Assembly (NCBI GenBank): GCA_022769365.1
Contig: JALEJO010000142.1
Coordinates: forward strand, 1-39,713
Length of the DNA: 39,713 nt
Direction: 5' to 3'
Origin: Oscillospiraceae bacterium
GTDB lineage: Bacteria > Bacillota > Clostridia > Oscillospirales > Ruminococcaceae
The first letter of the stretch is position 1. Every line of letters starts with the position of its first letter. The notes under the pieces were generated by a model. It searched no databases. It saw only the letters and a list, made by a program, of their open reading frames with translations, and had not been told where the DNA came from. A program made the position numbers and the translations under genes. Of this stretch, positions 16,315 through 27,970 are shown in pieces.

Positions 16315-17034
16315 GTGTGTTTGGGCTCATTATCTGAAGAACTTCAGGAACAGCTTACCAATAAAATAATGTTTTATATTCCGTGTCCGGGACTTGAAAA
16401 GGGAATACCTGTTGCCCAGTCGGTTGTTGGTACATGGATAATAATGGCAGTTGTTCTTGTGGTTTCAATTATAATGACAAGAAAACTCAGCATTGTCCCT
16501 ACAACTAAACGCCAGTTACTGATTGAAACGGCGGTGTCCTTCCTTAATAAATTCTTTGGCGGAATATTAGGTGAAGCAGGAAAGAGATATATTCCATATC
16601 TTTCGACAGTTTTGATCTATATTGGTGCGGCAAACATAAGCGGTGTTTTCGGGCTTAAATCCCCGACAAAAGACCTTGGAGTAACAGCAGCTCTTGCTTT
16701 GATGAGTATTGTACTTATCGAAGGTTCATGCATAAGGGCAAGAGGTGGAAAAGGTTTTGTCAAATCGCTTGCTGAACCGGTACCTATTATGCTTCCTATC
16801 AACATACTTGAAATCGGAATACGTCCGCTTTCACTTTGTATGCGACTTTTTGGTAACGTTTTAGGTGCGTTTGTAGTAATGGAACTTCTTGAAATCGTTT
16901 TGAAGGGTATTAAACCTTTAACACTCATTTTCAGCTTTTATTTTGATTTCTTTGATGGTTTCATTCAGGCATATGTATTTGTATTTCTTACGTCATTGTT
17001 TATGCTGGAAGGCATAGAAACAGAGAAAAAATAA
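16315..17034 (+). CDS. atpB: F-type ATP synthase subunit a
   Basis: This roughly 239-residue membrane subunit forms the ion half-channels of Fo. The essential arginine lies in IRPLSLCMRLFGN, and several long hydrophobic helices precede and follow it. No ATG is available near the start. In-frame GTG at 16315 and TTG at 16321 both follow AAGGTGG (16305-16311); the TTG has the better spacing (nine bases) and gives MGSLSEELQ, so it may be the real start. It is the first gene of the operon. The usual atpI gene before atpB is absent. Confidence 0.93.
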   Translation: MCLGSLSEELQEQLTNKIMFYIPCPGLEKGIPVAQSVVGTWIIMAVVLVVSIIMTRKLSIVPTTKRQLLIETAVSFLNKFFGGILGEAGKRYIPYLSTVLIYIGAANISGVFGLKSPTKDLGVTAALALMSIVLIEGSCIRARGGKGFVKSLAEPVPIMLPINILEIGIRPLSLCMRLFGNVLGAFVVMELLEIVLKGIKPLTLIFSFYFDFFDGFIQAYVFVFLTSLFMLEGIETEKK

Positions 17035-17499
<465 letters not shown>

Positions 17500-17546
17500 A
17501 CTCAGGACTTTTCAAATTCCTGGATATGAAGGGAGAACTGTAATTT

Positions 17547-18038
17547 ATGGATGTAATGATAAGTTCCATCTGGACAGTTGCATGGACTATTGTCAATGTG
17601 TTGGTTCTTTTCTTTTTACTGAAGAAATTTTTATTTGGTCCTGTTAATAAAATTATGGAAAAGCGTCAGTCAATGATAAACAGTGATCTTGAAAATGCAG
17701 CAGCTGCAAAGAAAGATGCACTGGAAATGAAATCTGAGTATGAAGCAAATATTGCTTCTGCAAAGGATGAAGCAAAGGAAATAATTTCAAATGCCAAAAA
17801 GCAGGCAAGGCAGCAGTCTGAAAAGTCTAAACTTCAGACAGAAGCAGAGCTTAGCACAATGAAAAAGCAGGCACTCAAGGAAATTGAACTTGAAAAGCAA
17901 AAGACGCTTGAAAGCACTCATGATGAAATTGCAAAACTTGCACTTGATGCGGCTTCAATGATCATCAAGAAAAATATTGATGATGAAGACAACCAGAAAA
18001 TGCTTGATGAATTTTTATCGGAGGGGGCTTGTGAGTAA
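17547..18038 (+). CDS. atpF: F-type ATP synthase subunit b
   Basis: This 163-residue stator subunit has one N-terminal membrane helix (about residues 8-28, WTVAWTIVNVLVLFFLL). A long charged helix follows, rich in Ala, Lys, Glu and Gln, forming the peripheral coiled coil. It holds the F1 head against Fo. The family motif FGPVNKIMEKR follows the membrane helix. Its stop overlaps the atpH start by one base, and GAGGGGG near its end serves as the atpH ribosome site. Confidence 0.93.
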   Translation: MDVMISSIWTVAWTIVNVLVLFFLLKKFLFGPVNKIMEKRQSMINSDLENAAAAKKDALEMKSEYEANIASAKDEAKEIISNAKKQARQQSEKSKLQTEAELSTMKKQALKEIELEKQKTLESTHDEIAKLALDAASMIIKKNIDDEDNQKMLDEFLSEGACE

Positions 18039-18547
18039 TGAGAAGAATATCAACCTCTGATCTGATTTATGCACGAGTTTTACTTGAAGAAAATGTACCA
18101 TTTGAATCAGCAAGATCAATGCACAGAATATTTCAGACAAATGATAGACTTGTTGAAGTACTTGAAAGTCCTATAGTTGATGCACAGGCAAAATATAATA
18201 TAATTGACAAGGTATTCGATAAACCGGTTTGCAATTTTCTGAAAGTTGCAGTAAACAACGGTATGATCGATGATATCCGAGCAATTTACAATGCATATAA
18301 AGAAATGTATTTTAAAAGCAGAAATATAATTCTTGCAAAAGTACGTGCCGCAGGTTATATGACGGACGAACAGATAGAAAATTTAAGAAAATTTATAATT
18401 GAAAAATTCAGTTATGATTCAGTGGAGTTTGAAATCGAACACGATTCATCACTCATAGGCGGATTTGTGCTTAAAGTTGATGATTTTGAATACGATCACA
18501 GCGTAAGCGGAATGCTCAAACAATTAAAGAGCAATATAATAAAATAA
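18038..18547 (+). CDS. atpH: F-type ATP synthase subunit delta
   Basis: This 169-residue OSCP-type subunit links the b stalk to the alpha subunits on top of F1. It has an N-terminal helical domain and a C-terminal segment with SLIGGFVLKVDDFEYDHSVSG, typical of the family end. The start ATG shares a base with the atpF stop, suggesting coupled translation. Confidence 0.92.
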   Translation: MRRISTSDLIYARVLLEENVPFESARSMHRIFQTNDRLVEVLESPIVDAQAKYNIIDKVFDKPVCNFLKVAVNNGMIDDIRAIYNAYKEMYFKSRNIILAKVRAAGYMTDEQIENLRKFIIEKFSYDSVEFEIEHDSSLIGGFVLKVDDFEYDHSVSGMLKQLKSNIIK

Positions 18548-18566
18548 ATTTGGGAGGTGAATTTTT

Positions 18567-20075
18567 TTGAGTAACGCAAAAGAAAAAGACATTATTTCCA
18601 TCATCAGAAATGAAATCAATGATTTCGACAGAAAAGCTGCTGAAAAAGAAATAGGAACTGTTGTTCAGGTAGGTGACGGTATCGCCACTGTTTACGGAAT
18701 GGACAGAGCAATGTACGGCGAACTTGTTGAGTTTGAAAACGGCGTAAGAGGTATAATCCAGAACCTTGAAACAAAGACAGTCGGCGTTGTACTTCTTGGC
18801 AGTGAAATAGGTATTGGTGAAGGTACAAGAGTCTATCGTACTCAGAAAAAGGCCGGTATAGGAGTAAGTGATAAGCTTATAGGAAGAGTTGTTGATCCTC
18901 TTGGAAGCCCTATAGACGGTAAAGGCAGCATTGAAGCAGATGACTATTATCCGGTTGAAAGAGAAGCAGCCGGTGTTGCTCACAGAAAATCTGTTGATGT
19001 ACCTCTTCAGACAGGTATACTCGCAATAGACTCTATGTTCCCTATAGGCAGAGGACAGAGAGAACTTATAATAGGCGACAGACAGACAGGTAAAACATCA
19101 ATTGCAACAGATACAATCATAAACCAGAAAGGTCAGGATGTTATCTGTATTTATGTTGCAATAGGTCAGAAATCTTCAACTATCGCAAAACTTAATTCAA
19201 CATTCACAAAATATGGTGCAATGGATTATACAATAATCGTTGCGGCAACAGCAAGTGATCCGGCTCCAATTCAATACATAGCTCCATATGCCGGAACAGC
19301 CATTGCAGAATATTTTATGGATAAGGGTAAAGATGTACTTATTGTTTATGATGATCTTTCAAAGCACGCTGTTGCTTATCGTGCAATGAGTCTTCTTCTC
19401 CACAGACCACCGGGAAGAGAAGCATATCCTGGCGACGTATTCTATTTACATTCAAGACTTCTTGAAAGAAGTTCACGTCTTGATGATGCACACGGCGGCG
19501 GTTCAATAACTGCACTTCCGATAATTGAAACACAGGCAGGCGATATTTCAGCGTATATCCCTACAAACGTAATTTCAATCACAGACGGACAGATATTCCT
19601 TGAAAGTGAAAGCTTTAATGCAGGTCAGCGACCGGCTGTAAACTTTGGTCTTTCTGTATCCCGTGTTGGTGGTGCAGCACAGACAAAGGCAATGAAACAG
19701 GTTTCAGGAAAGATGCGTATTGAACTTGCACAGTTCAGAGAACTTGAAGTATTTACACAGTTCAGTTCAGAACTTGATGCAGCGACAAAGGCAACACTTG
19801 ACCACGGTCACGTTCTTCTTGAACTTTTAAAACAGCCTCTTGGTGTTCCGTTTAAACTTGAAGAAGAAGTTATCATACTTGCAGCATGTACATATGGTTT
19901 GCTTGATGATATGCCTCTTGACAAGATAAAGGAATTCAGAGCTAATATTATGCCTTACTTTGAAGAAAACGAAAGCGAATTACTTTCAATTGTAAAGGGC
20001 AGGGATAAACTTTCTGATGAAACAGTTGAAAAACTTAAAGCTGCTATTGAAAAGTGTAAAGAGCAGGTGATCTGA
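18567..20075 (+). CDS. atpA: F-type ATP synthase subunit alpha
   Basis: This 502-residue non-catalytic nucleotide-binding subunit of F1 has a beta-barrel N-terminal domain. The P-loop is GDRQTGKTS (170-178), and the family signatures [21 protein letters not shown] and the arginine-finger region [14 protein letters not shown] are present. The start codon is TTG at 18567, after TGGGAGGTGA; no ATG is available near and the N-terminus fits the family. Confidence 0.96.
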   Translation: MSNAKEKDIISIIRNEINDFDRKAAEKEIGTVVQVGDGIATVYGMDRAMYGELVEFENGVRGIIQNLETKTVGVVLLGSEIGIGEGTRVYRTQKKAGIGVSDKLIGRVVDPLGSPIDGKGSIEADDYYPVEREAAGVAHRKSVDVPLQTGILAIDSMFPIGRGQRELIIGDRQTGKTSIATDTIINQKGQDVICIYVAIGQKSSTIAKLNSTFTKYGAMDYTIIVAATASDPAPIQYIAPYAGTAIAEYFMDKGKDVLIVYDDLSKHAVAYRAMSLLLHRPPGREAYPGDVFYLHSRLLERSSRLDDAHGGGSITALPIIETQAGDISAYIPTNVISITDGQIFLESESFNAGQRPAVNFGLSVSRVGGAAQTKAMKQVSGKMRIELAQFRELEVFTQFSSELDAATKATLDHGHVLLELLKQPLGVPFKLEEEVIILAACTYGLLDDMPLDKIKEFRANIMPYFEENESELLSIVKGRDKLSDETVEKLKAAIEKCKEQVI

Positions 20076-20076
20076 T

Positions 20077-20970
20077 ATGGCAAATATGCGTGAAATTCGT
20101 AATAGAATGAAGAGTATTGAAGATATTAAAAAAATTACGAATGCAATGTACCTTATCTCATCATCAAAGGTGAAAAAAGCAAAGAAGAATCTTATTCAGA
20201 CACAGCCATATTTCGACCGTTCACTTGAAACAATGGTAAGTATTCTTGAAAGAACAGCGGAAAATGACTTTGCATATTTTGACGACAGGAAAAATATACC
20301 GCCTGAAAAGAGAAAAAAAGCATTTATAGTTATAACAGCCGACAAAGGTCTTTGCGGTGCGTATAACCATAATGTTATAAAAATTGCGGAAGAAAAACTT
20401 GAAAACTCAGAAGATACATCTTTTCTTGTGCTTGGTCAGATAGGAAGAATGTATTTTAAGAGAAAAGCAAAAAATAATCCTAAGATACACTTTGAAGAAG
20501 ACTTTGTTTATACATCTCAGGATCCGAGTATTTACCGTGCGAGAGCAATTGCTGAACTTATCAGCGAAAAGTTTGCAAACGGTGACTATGATGAAGTACA
20601 TATAATTTACACTGAAATGACTTCATCAGTTGATATGGAATCTAAGGTGATGCAGCTTTTGCCGCTTAAAAGACAGAGCTTTCTAAGAAGAGCAGAAGAG
20701 GAAGATCTTACAACACATCCTTATGCAGCATTTATGCCTAATGCAAAGACTGTTATGGATGGAATAGTTCCGATTTTCCTTAAAGGTGTTATATATAGTG
20801 CAATGGTTGAAGCGTTCTGTGCAGAACAGCAGGCGAGAATGTCGGCTATGGATAATGCAACAACTAATGCAAAAGATATGCTTCAGGATCTTTCACTTAT
20901 GTATAACAGAGCCCGTCAGGCAGCTATAACTCAGGAAATAACTGAAGTTGTCAGCGGTTCTCAGATTTAA
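20077..20970 (+). CDS. atpG: F-type ATP synthase subunit gamma
   Basis: This 297-residue central rotor shaft has both terminal helices characteristic of gamma. The N-terminal one starts MREIRNRMKSIEDIKKITNAM and the C-terminal one ends ARQAAITQEITEVVSG. TADKGLCGAYN marks the central fold. It starts one base after atpA with an AGCAGGTGA ribosome site in the end of atpA. Confidence 0.95.
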   Translation: MANMREIRNRMKSIEDIKKITNAMYLISSSKVKKAKKNLIQTQPYFDRSLETMVSILERTAENDFAYFDDRKNIPPEKRKKAFIVITADKGLCGAYNHNVIKIAEEKLENSEDTSFLVLGQIGRMYFKRKAKNNPKIHFEEDFVYTSQDPSIYRARAIAELISEKFANGDYDEVHIIYTEMTSSVDMESKVMQLLPLKRQSFLRRAEEEDLTTHPYAAFMPNAKTVMDGIVPIFLKGVIYSAMVEAFCAEQQARMSAMDNATTNAKDMLQDLSLMYNRARQAAITQEITEVVSGSQI

Positions 20971-20981
20971 AATAAAAGTAA

Positions 20982-22382
<1,401 letters not shown>

Positions 22383-22399
22383 AAGTACGGAGGCAGTTT

Positions 22400-22813
22400 A
22401 TGGGAAATGTATTTAATCTTGAGATACTTGCCACTGATCATCCGTTTTATTCAGGAGAATGCGAAGAACTTGTCTTTCCAACAGTAGACGGTCTTGCAGG
22501 TCTGCTTCCAAACCATGAACCAATGGTAACTATTTTAGTTGCTGGTGAAATTAAATTTCGTGTAAATGGCGAGTGGAAGTATGCGGCAGTAAGTGACGGA
22601 TACATTGAAATGGTAGACAATAATGTGACTGTTCTTGCAGATTCAGTTGAATTACCTGAAGAAATAGACAGAAAACGTGCTGAAGCCGCTAAGATGCGTG
22701 CAGAAGAACGTTTGAAACAGAAAGAGAGTTTGCAGGAGTTCTATCATACTCAGGCAGCACTCAACAGAGCAATGAACAGACTTAAAGTATCAAGCAGACA
22801 CTTTAAAAACTGA
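22400..22813 (+). CDS. atpC: F-type ATP synthase subunit epsilon
   Basis: This 137-residue subunit has the N-terminal beta-sandwich (TDHPFYSGECEELVFPTVDG, GLLPNHEPMVTIL) and a C-terminal two-helix region rich in Ala, Glu, Arg and Lys, which in this family can inhibit ATP hydrolysis. It is the last gene of the operon and is followed by a strong terminator. Confidence 0.94.
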   Translation: MGNVFNLEILATDHPFYSGECEELVFPTVDGLAGLLPNHEPMVTILVAGEIKFRVNGEWKYAAVSDGYIEMVDNNVTVLADSVELPEEIDRKRAEAAKMRAEERLKQKESLQEFYHTQAALNRAMNRLKVSSRHFKN

Positions 22814-22833
22814 TAGATTGTTTGTATAAATCA

Positions 22834-22873
22834 AAAATACCGATATGCTTTTAAAAGCTATCGGTATTTTTAT
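22834..22873 (+). terminator. Terminator of the atp operon
   Basis: AAAATACCGATA (22834-22845) and TATCGGTATTTT (22859-22870) form a perfect 12-bp stem, with an inner GCTTTTAAAAGC extending it. T-rich sequence follows. Confidence 0.9.
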
Positions 22874-22882
22874 TATTAGTTA

Positions 22883-23187
22883 TTAATGAGGAATGAGTAA
22901 TGAGGAATTAGGAATTATGGTGTCAGCTTCGCTGACAGATTTAAAAACCTCTCTGTCACAGCTGCACTGTGCCACCTCTCCTTAAAAGGAGAGGCTTTAA
23001 ATGGGTATTTTTTCGTTTAACTTGCAAGTTTATTTTTAAGGCTCTCCTGAAAGGGGAGCCTTTATTAATCCTTGAAAATTTTATAAAAAAAGTCCCTATT
23101 TATAGCCTCCACTGAAAGGGGAGTGGGACCGCCGAAGGCGGTGGAGGGGTTTCTAAATCAGTCAGCGACACCTTAACTCCTCATTAA
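22883..23187. repeat. Foldback (MITE-like) intergenic repeat, copy 1
   Basis: This is a 305-base element with imperfect terminal inverted repeats, starting TTAATGAGGAATGAG and ending CTCCTCATTAA. Inside are stem-loops: GTCAGCTTCGCTGAC, CACAGCTGCACTGTG, CTCTCCTTAAAAGGAGAG, GGCTCTCCTGAAAGGGGAGCC and ACCGCCGAAGGCGGT. It codes for no protein. The same kind of element recurs at 27971-28264. It accounts for nearly all the 437 bases between atpC and the Na/Pi gene. Confidence 0.8.
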
Positions 23188-23192
23188 AATAT

Positions 23193-23222
23193 AGAAAAAC
23201 GGCACATCAAAAAGTTGTGCCG
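23193..23222 (-). terminator. Terminator of the Na/Pi cotransporter gene
   Basis: On the minus strand CGGCACA and TGTGCCG (plus 23216-23222 and 23200-23206) form a 7-bp stem followed by TTTTTC. It lies directly next to repeat copy 1. Confidence 0.8.
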
Positions 23223-23250
23223 CAAATTCTATATTATGAAGTTGAAACTT

Positions 23251-24996
23251 TTAAGCTAAAACTTTTAAGTTATCATTACTTAGGTTGTATGAAGACTCAC
23301 TTTCAAGTTCGCCTTTGTAATTTTCAGCAAGTGTAGTGAATACTGTGCCGTCCTGAGCCTCTTCTGCAATGCTTACACAATTATCAGCAATTCTGTCTAT
23401 GCAGTAAAGAATCTTTGAATAATAGCCCGTCAGGGACGAATCACACGACTTGTTTTTGATACGTTTAAGATGTGCTTTATTCATATCCTTTTCGAGTTCT
23501 CTTATTCTTGATTTACCCTCAAAAACAGATTGTGCAGCTTTTAAATCTCCATCTCTTACTGAAATAATTCCCGAATTGAAAAGTTCTTCTGTAACTGTAA
23601 AATAGCTGTTTAATTCTGTGATTGCATCTTTCGAGAACTTTTTGCCCGAAAGTTTAACTTTTTCAGCAGTTTCAGCAATTTCAGAACATCTCTGGGCAAT
23701 TCTTCCGATATTTTCGGAAACATAGAGCAAACCTGCTGTTTTATCCGCCTGATTTTCTGAAAGTTTTCCATTTGAGAACATTTTTGATATATAATCAGAT
23801 ATTCTATCGTTTATATCAAGTATTATTTTAATGTTATGCTGAAGGTCAGGGAGCGATTTGTTTTTCATTTTTTTGTTTGTAAAAATCGACTTTGTTGAAT
23901 TTATAACAGAAGAAGTCATATCTGAAAGATTATCAAGTTCTTCTGAAATAAGATACATTGACGGAACAGCCTGACCGATTATTTTATCATCAAGAAAACT
24001 TGTTGTATGTTTTTTAACGGTGTCATCTCCACGAATAATAAATTTAACTATCTTAACCATAATAGGAATTAAAGGCAGCCAGATTATTGTACATACAACA
24101 TTGAAAGTTGTGTGTGCATTTGCAATTTGTCTTGAAATAACATCAACTTCATTTCCCTTAGGAGAAATAAATTGTACAAATTTTGAAAACCATGGAATTA
24201 TGCACGCAAAAATAATTGAACCTGAAATGTTAAAAATACTATGTGCGATTGCGGTACGTTTTGCATTTTTTGACTGACCTATTGAAGCAATTAATGCTGT
24301 AATTGTTGTACCGATGTTATCGCCGAGAAGAATAGGAATGGCACCAGCAAGTCCCATAACACTTGCACCATCTGCACCTGCCTGAGAAGCAAAATTCTGT
24401 AAAACAGCGATTGTTGCCGAACTTGACTGAACAACTAAAGTCATAACAGTGCCAAGAGCAATACCAAGAACAGGAATGTCAGCAACTTTTCCCATAAGGT
24501 TGATAAATACTGCACTGTTTGCAAGAGGTTTCATAACACTTCCCATTATTTCAATTCCTTCAAATAAAAGTCCGAAAGAGAAGATAACCATACCGATGCT
24601 TTTAATTTTTTCATTTTTCAAAACAAAGAAAATAATGAAACCTACAAAAATAATAGGGTAAATAAAATCTGTTATTTTGAAAGCCATAAGCTGTGCAGTC
24701 ATAGTCGTTCCGATGTTTGCACCGAAAATAACTGAAATAGCCTGTGGAAGAGTCATAAGTCCTGCACTTACAAAACCTATTACCATAACTGTTGTTGCAG
24801 AACTGCTTTGAAGAACTGCTGTTACTAAAGCACCTGCCAACGCACCCATTAAAGGATTTTTCGTAAGAAAAGCAAGAACACTTTTCATTTTTTCGCCTGC
24901 TGCTTTTTGGAGTGCATCACTCATACTGTTCATTCCGAAAAGGAATAAAGCAAGTCCGCCAAGCAAACCAAAAATTGTCTGTACATTTTCGTTCAT
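23251..24996 (-). CDS. Na+/phosphate cotransporter with PhoU-like C-terminal domain
   Basis: This 581-residue NptA/YjbB-type protein is expected to move phosphate with sodium across the cell membrane. Two inverted membrane repeats each carry the family signatures: QSSSATT at 63-69 with GANIGTT at 92-98, and QSSSAT at 190-195 with GDNIGTT at 225-231. About 340-560 is a helical PhoU-like cytoplasmic domain. Bacterial members may act in phosphate export or uptake; direction cannot be told. It is a single-gene unit. Confidence 0.9.
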   Translation of the reverse strand: MNENVQTIFGLLGGLALFLFGMNSMSDALQKAAGEKMKSVLAFLTKNPLMGALAGALVTAVLQSSSATTVMVIGFVSAGLMTLPQAISVIFGANIGTTMTAQLMAFKITDFIYPIIFVGFIIFFVLKNEKIKSIGMVIFSFGLLFEGIEIMGSVMKPLANSAVFINLMGKVADIPVLGIALGTVMTLVVQSSSATIAVLQNFASQAGADGASVMGLAGAIPILLGDNIGTTITALIASIGQSKNAKRTAIAHSIFNISGSIIFACIIPWFSKFVQFISPKGNEVDVISRQIANAHTTFNVVCTIIWLPLIPIMVKIVKFIIRGDDTVKKHTTSFLDDKIIGQAVPSMYLISEELDNLSDMTSSVINSTKSIFTNKKMKNKSLPDLQHNIKIILDINDRISDYISKMFSNGKLSENQADKTAGLLYVSENIGRIAQRCSEIAETAEKVKLSGKKFSKDAITELNSYFTVTEELFNSGIISVRDGDLKAAQSVFEGKSRIRELEKDMNKAHLKRIKNKSCDSSLTGYYSKILYCIDRIADNCVSIAEEAQDGTVFTTLAENYKGELESESSYNLSNDNLKVLA

Positions 24997-25064
24997 TTAA
25001 ATCTCTCCTGATAAAATAATATTTCGCTTATTTGTCTGTTTAAAAATTTTAGTCACTAATTATT

Positions 25065-25093
25065 ATTTTAATATATCACTGTAAAGTTCACAA
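25065..25093 (-). promoter_or_regulatory. Possible promoter of the Na/Pi cotransporter gene
   Basis: On the minus strand TTGTGA (25088-25093) and TAAAAT (25065-25070) are spaced 17 bases apart. Neither box is ideal. The rest of 24997-25261 is AT-rich with no other clear element. Confidence 0.4.
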
Positions 25094-25261
25094 TAATAAG
25101 AAAGTAAAATCAAAGTAAAATTCTTGAAAAAGTTTCTGACTTAAAATAGTTATAATATAATAGTATAAATGTGTAAAACAGAATTATTTCATTGTTTAAA
25201 ATAGATATAAAAATATATTCTAACTTGAAAAAAATCGTGATTTTAATTTATTTGTTTTTTA

Positions 25262-25290
25262 TTGAAAAAAAATAATGAGTATGATATAAT
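25262..25290 (+). promoter_or_regulatory. Sigma-A promoter of the Ca2+-ATPase gene
   Basis: TTGAAA (25262-25267) and TATAAT (25285-25290) are spaced 17 bases apart with TGA before the -10. The start codon is about 28 bases after the likely transcription start. Confidence 0.75.
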
Positions 25291-25325
25291 TGTTCTATTA
25301 TATTAAAAAAGACTGGAGGACAGCT

Positions 25326-27929
25326 ATGATACCAAAAGGATTAAACAGGAAAGAAGTTGAAGAAAGCCGAAAAAAAAGCGGTTCAAATGTTTTAACGCAA
25401 TTACCGCCTGACCCACTTTGGAAAAAGATTTTAAGGCAGTTTACTGACCCTATGATTATAATACTTCTTGTTGCACTTGCAGTTCAGGTAATTTTGTTTA
25501 TTTTAGGACAGTCGGAGTGGTTTGAACCTGTTGGTGTTCTCATAGCTATTTTAATAGCAAACGGAGTTGCCTCGATAAGTGAAGCAAAACAGGAAAGCAA
25601 GGCTTTAAATTTAAAAAATGAAGTTGAATCAAAAGAAGTTTGCAAAGTAATAAGAGATGGAAAACTTGATGAAATAAATATAAGTGAAGTCGTTGTCGGA
25701 GATGTTGTATATCTTCAGGCAGGCGATAAAATACCTGCTGACGGAATTGTTTTGCAGGGTGAAATAACTGTTGACCAGTCATCTTTGAACGGTGAAACAG
25801 AAGAAGCTGAAAAAATTCCATATGAAAAAAATATGGAATATAATGTGAAAGATTTGCTTAATCCTTGCTATATATACAGAGGAACTGTTGTTTGCAGCGG
25901 TGAGGCATATCTTGAAGTTAAAGTTGTGGGAGATAAAACACTTTTTGGTGAACTGGCACTTGAAGTTCAGGAAGAAAAAAGAAAAACTCCTCTTCAGATA
26001 AAACTTGCAAAACTTGCAAAACAAATATCAAGATTCGGATATATAGGTGCAATTTCAATCATTGCGGTTATACTTTTAAAAACAATTTTTTCAGGGGAAA
26101 TTCCGCAGGATATTTATGAATGGGTAAGGCTTATATTAAGTGCTGTGACGGTTTCTGTTACTGTTATAGTATGTGCAGTACCTGAGGGTCTTCCTATGCT
26201 TACATCTATTCTTTTGTCGTTCCAGAGTATCAGAATGGCAAAGGATAATGTGCTTGTCCATAAAATAAATGGACTTGAAACGGCAGGCAGCATTAATATT
26301 TTATTTAGTGACAAAACAGGCACAATAACAGAAGGCAGACTTTCTGTTACCGAATTTGCATCAGGAAACGGCTTTACATTTAAAGACTTTTCAAAAATAA
26401 ACAGCTGTTATTCAGATAAAATAATAACAGCAACAGGTGTAAATAACAGTGCTTCATCGTCTGACGGAAAAGTAATAGGCGGAAACAGCACAGACCGTGC
26501 ATTGATGAGCTTTTTAACAAAGAATAATTATGCTGACAGAGTAAAAAATGAGAAGATAATTCAGATGAATGCATTTGATTCAAAGAAAAAATATTCATCT
26601 GCAAAAATAAAAGAAGATGATAATTCAGAAGCTTTATATATAAAAGGTGCACCTGAAAAAATAATTTCAAGATGTTCAAAATATATTGATGAAGAAGGAA
26701 ATATAAGAGATTTTTCAAATAAAAGCATTATAAATGAATATATAAACAAGCAGGCGGCATCATCAATGAGATTGCTTGCAGCGGCATATTCTGAAACAGG
26801 TGAAGAAGATTCTGAACTTGTATTAATATGTGTTATAAGTATAAGAGATAATGTCAGAAAAGAAGCTGTTGAGGCTATAAAAGAAGTTAAAAATGCAGGT
26901 ATACAGGTTGTTATGGTAACGGGTGACAGAAAAGAAACGGCTGTAGCAATTGCAAAAGATGCGGGCGTTTTGAAAAATCCTGATGATATAGCAATAACAT
27001 CAGCAGAACTTGCAGAAAAAACAGATGATGAAGTAAAAGAAATGCTCCCGCATTTAAGAGTTGTATCACGTGCTTTGCCAACAGATAAAAGCCGCCTTGT
27101 AAGACTTGCACAGGAACTTGATTATGTTGTTGGAATGACAGGTGATGGTGTAAACGATTCACCGGCACTCAAAAAAGCAGATGTAGGATTTGCAATGGGA
27201 AGCGGAACGGAAGTTGCAAAAGAAGCAGGGGATATAACTATTCTTGATGACAATTTTCTTTCGATTGAAAAAGCCATACTTTATGGCAGAACAATGTTTA
27301 TAAACATAAGAAAATTCCTTATTTTCCAGCTTACAGTAAACGTTGCAGCAGTTCTTATATGCTTTTTAGGTCCATTGTTTGGAGAGAATACAGTTTTAAC
27401 AGTAACTCAGCTTTTGCTTATAAATCTTGCAATGGATACGCTTGCAGCAATTGCGTTCGGAAGTGAACCTGCAAACAGAAGATTTATGAAAAATAAACCT
27501 GTCCCGAGAAGCGAAAGCATTGTAAACAGAAGTATGTTTGTGCAGGTTTTGATAAATGCGTTTTATATAACAATTGTATGTCTTGGAATTTTATTTGTTC
27601 CGTTCATAAAAAATCTTTTTGGTGATGTTGATACAACTTATTTAAAATCGGCACTTTTTGCAACATTTGTTATGGCAATAACATTCAACGGTTTCAATGC
27701 AAGAACTGGAAGAATAAATGTATTTGAGGGAATTAATAAAAATAAGAATTTTATTATAGTAATGCTTTCGATATTTGTTATGCAGTTTATTTTTGTAACA
27801 TTTGGAGGAAAGTTCCTTGGAGTAGAAAGCCTTGATGTTAAATCCTGGATTATCTGTATTATTCTTGCAATACTTGTTATACCTATTGACATTATAAGAA
27901 AAGCAGTTTTGAAAAAAATCAGAAATTAA
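25326..27929 (+). CDS. P-type Ca2+-transporting ATPase (PMCA-like)
   Basis: This 867-residue P2-type cation pump has an N-terminal domain, two membrane helices and an actuator domain with LNGET (154-158) in place of the usual TGES. PEGLP in the fourth helix is at 286-290, and the phosphorylated Asp329 lies in SDKTGTIT. The nucleotide-binding KGAPE motif and the hinge TGDGVNDSPALKKADVGFAMG follow, then a six-helix C-terminal region with AMDTLAA. The signatures and length fit calcium export ATPases of Firmicutes; ion specificity is inferred from family. GGAGG at 25316-25320 fixes ATG at 25326 rather than an upstream TTG. Confidence 0.9.
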   Translation: MIPKGLNRKEVEESRKKSGSNVLTQLPPDPLWKKILRQFTDPMIIILLVALAVQVILFILGQSEWFEPVGVLIAILIANGVASISEAKQESKALNLKNEVESKEVCKVIRDGKLDEINISEVVVGDVVYLQAGDKIPADGIVLQGEITVDQSSLNGETEEAEKIPYEKNMEYNVKDLLNPCYIYRGTVVCSGEAYLEVKVVGDKTLFGELALEVQEEKRKTPLQIKLAKLAKQISRFGYIGAISIIAVILLKTIFSGEIPQDIYEWVRLILSAVTVSVTVIVCAVPEGLPMLTSILLSFQSIRMAKDNVLVHKINGLETAGSINILFSDKTGTITEGRLSVTEFASGNGFTFKDFSKINSCYSDKIITATGVNNSASSSDGKVIGGNSTDRALMSFLTKNNYADRVKNEKIIQMNAFDSKKKYSSAKIKEDDNSEALYIKGAPEKIISRCSKYIDEEGNIRDFSNKSIINEYINKQAASSMRLLAAAYSETGEEDSELVLICVISIRDNVRKEAVEAIKEVKNAGIQVVMVTGDRKETAVAIAKDAGVLKNPDDIAITSAELAEKTDDEVKEMLPHLRVVSRALPTDKSRLVRLAQELDYVVGMTGDGVNDSPALKKADVGFAMGSGTEVAKEAGDITILDDNFLSIEKAILYGRTMFINIRKFLIFQLTVNVAAVLICFLGPLFGENTVLTVTQLLLINLAMDTLAAIAFGSEPANRRFMKNKPVPRSESIVNRSMFVQVLINAFYITIVCLGILFVPFIKNLFGDVDTTYLKSALFATFVMAITFNGFNARTGRINVFEGINKNKNFIIVMLSIFVMQFIFVTFGGKFLGVESLDVKSWIICIILAILVIPIDIIRKAVLKKIRN

Positions 27930-27937
27930 ATATAAAA

Positions 27938-27970
27938 CCTCTCTGAATATTCGGAGAGGAACTTTTTTCT
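27938..27970 (+). terminator. Terminator of the Ca2+-ATPase gene
   Basis: CCTCTCTGAATATTCGGAGAGG at 27938-27959 folds into a near-perfect hairpin and is followed by ACTTTTTTCTTT. It directly abuts repeat copy 2. Confidence 0.8.

Noticed and set aside
22883-23187. A CRISPR array or tandem repeats
   Set aside because: The repeated hairpins are not evenly spaced, differ from each other and are arranged as one large inverted repeat.
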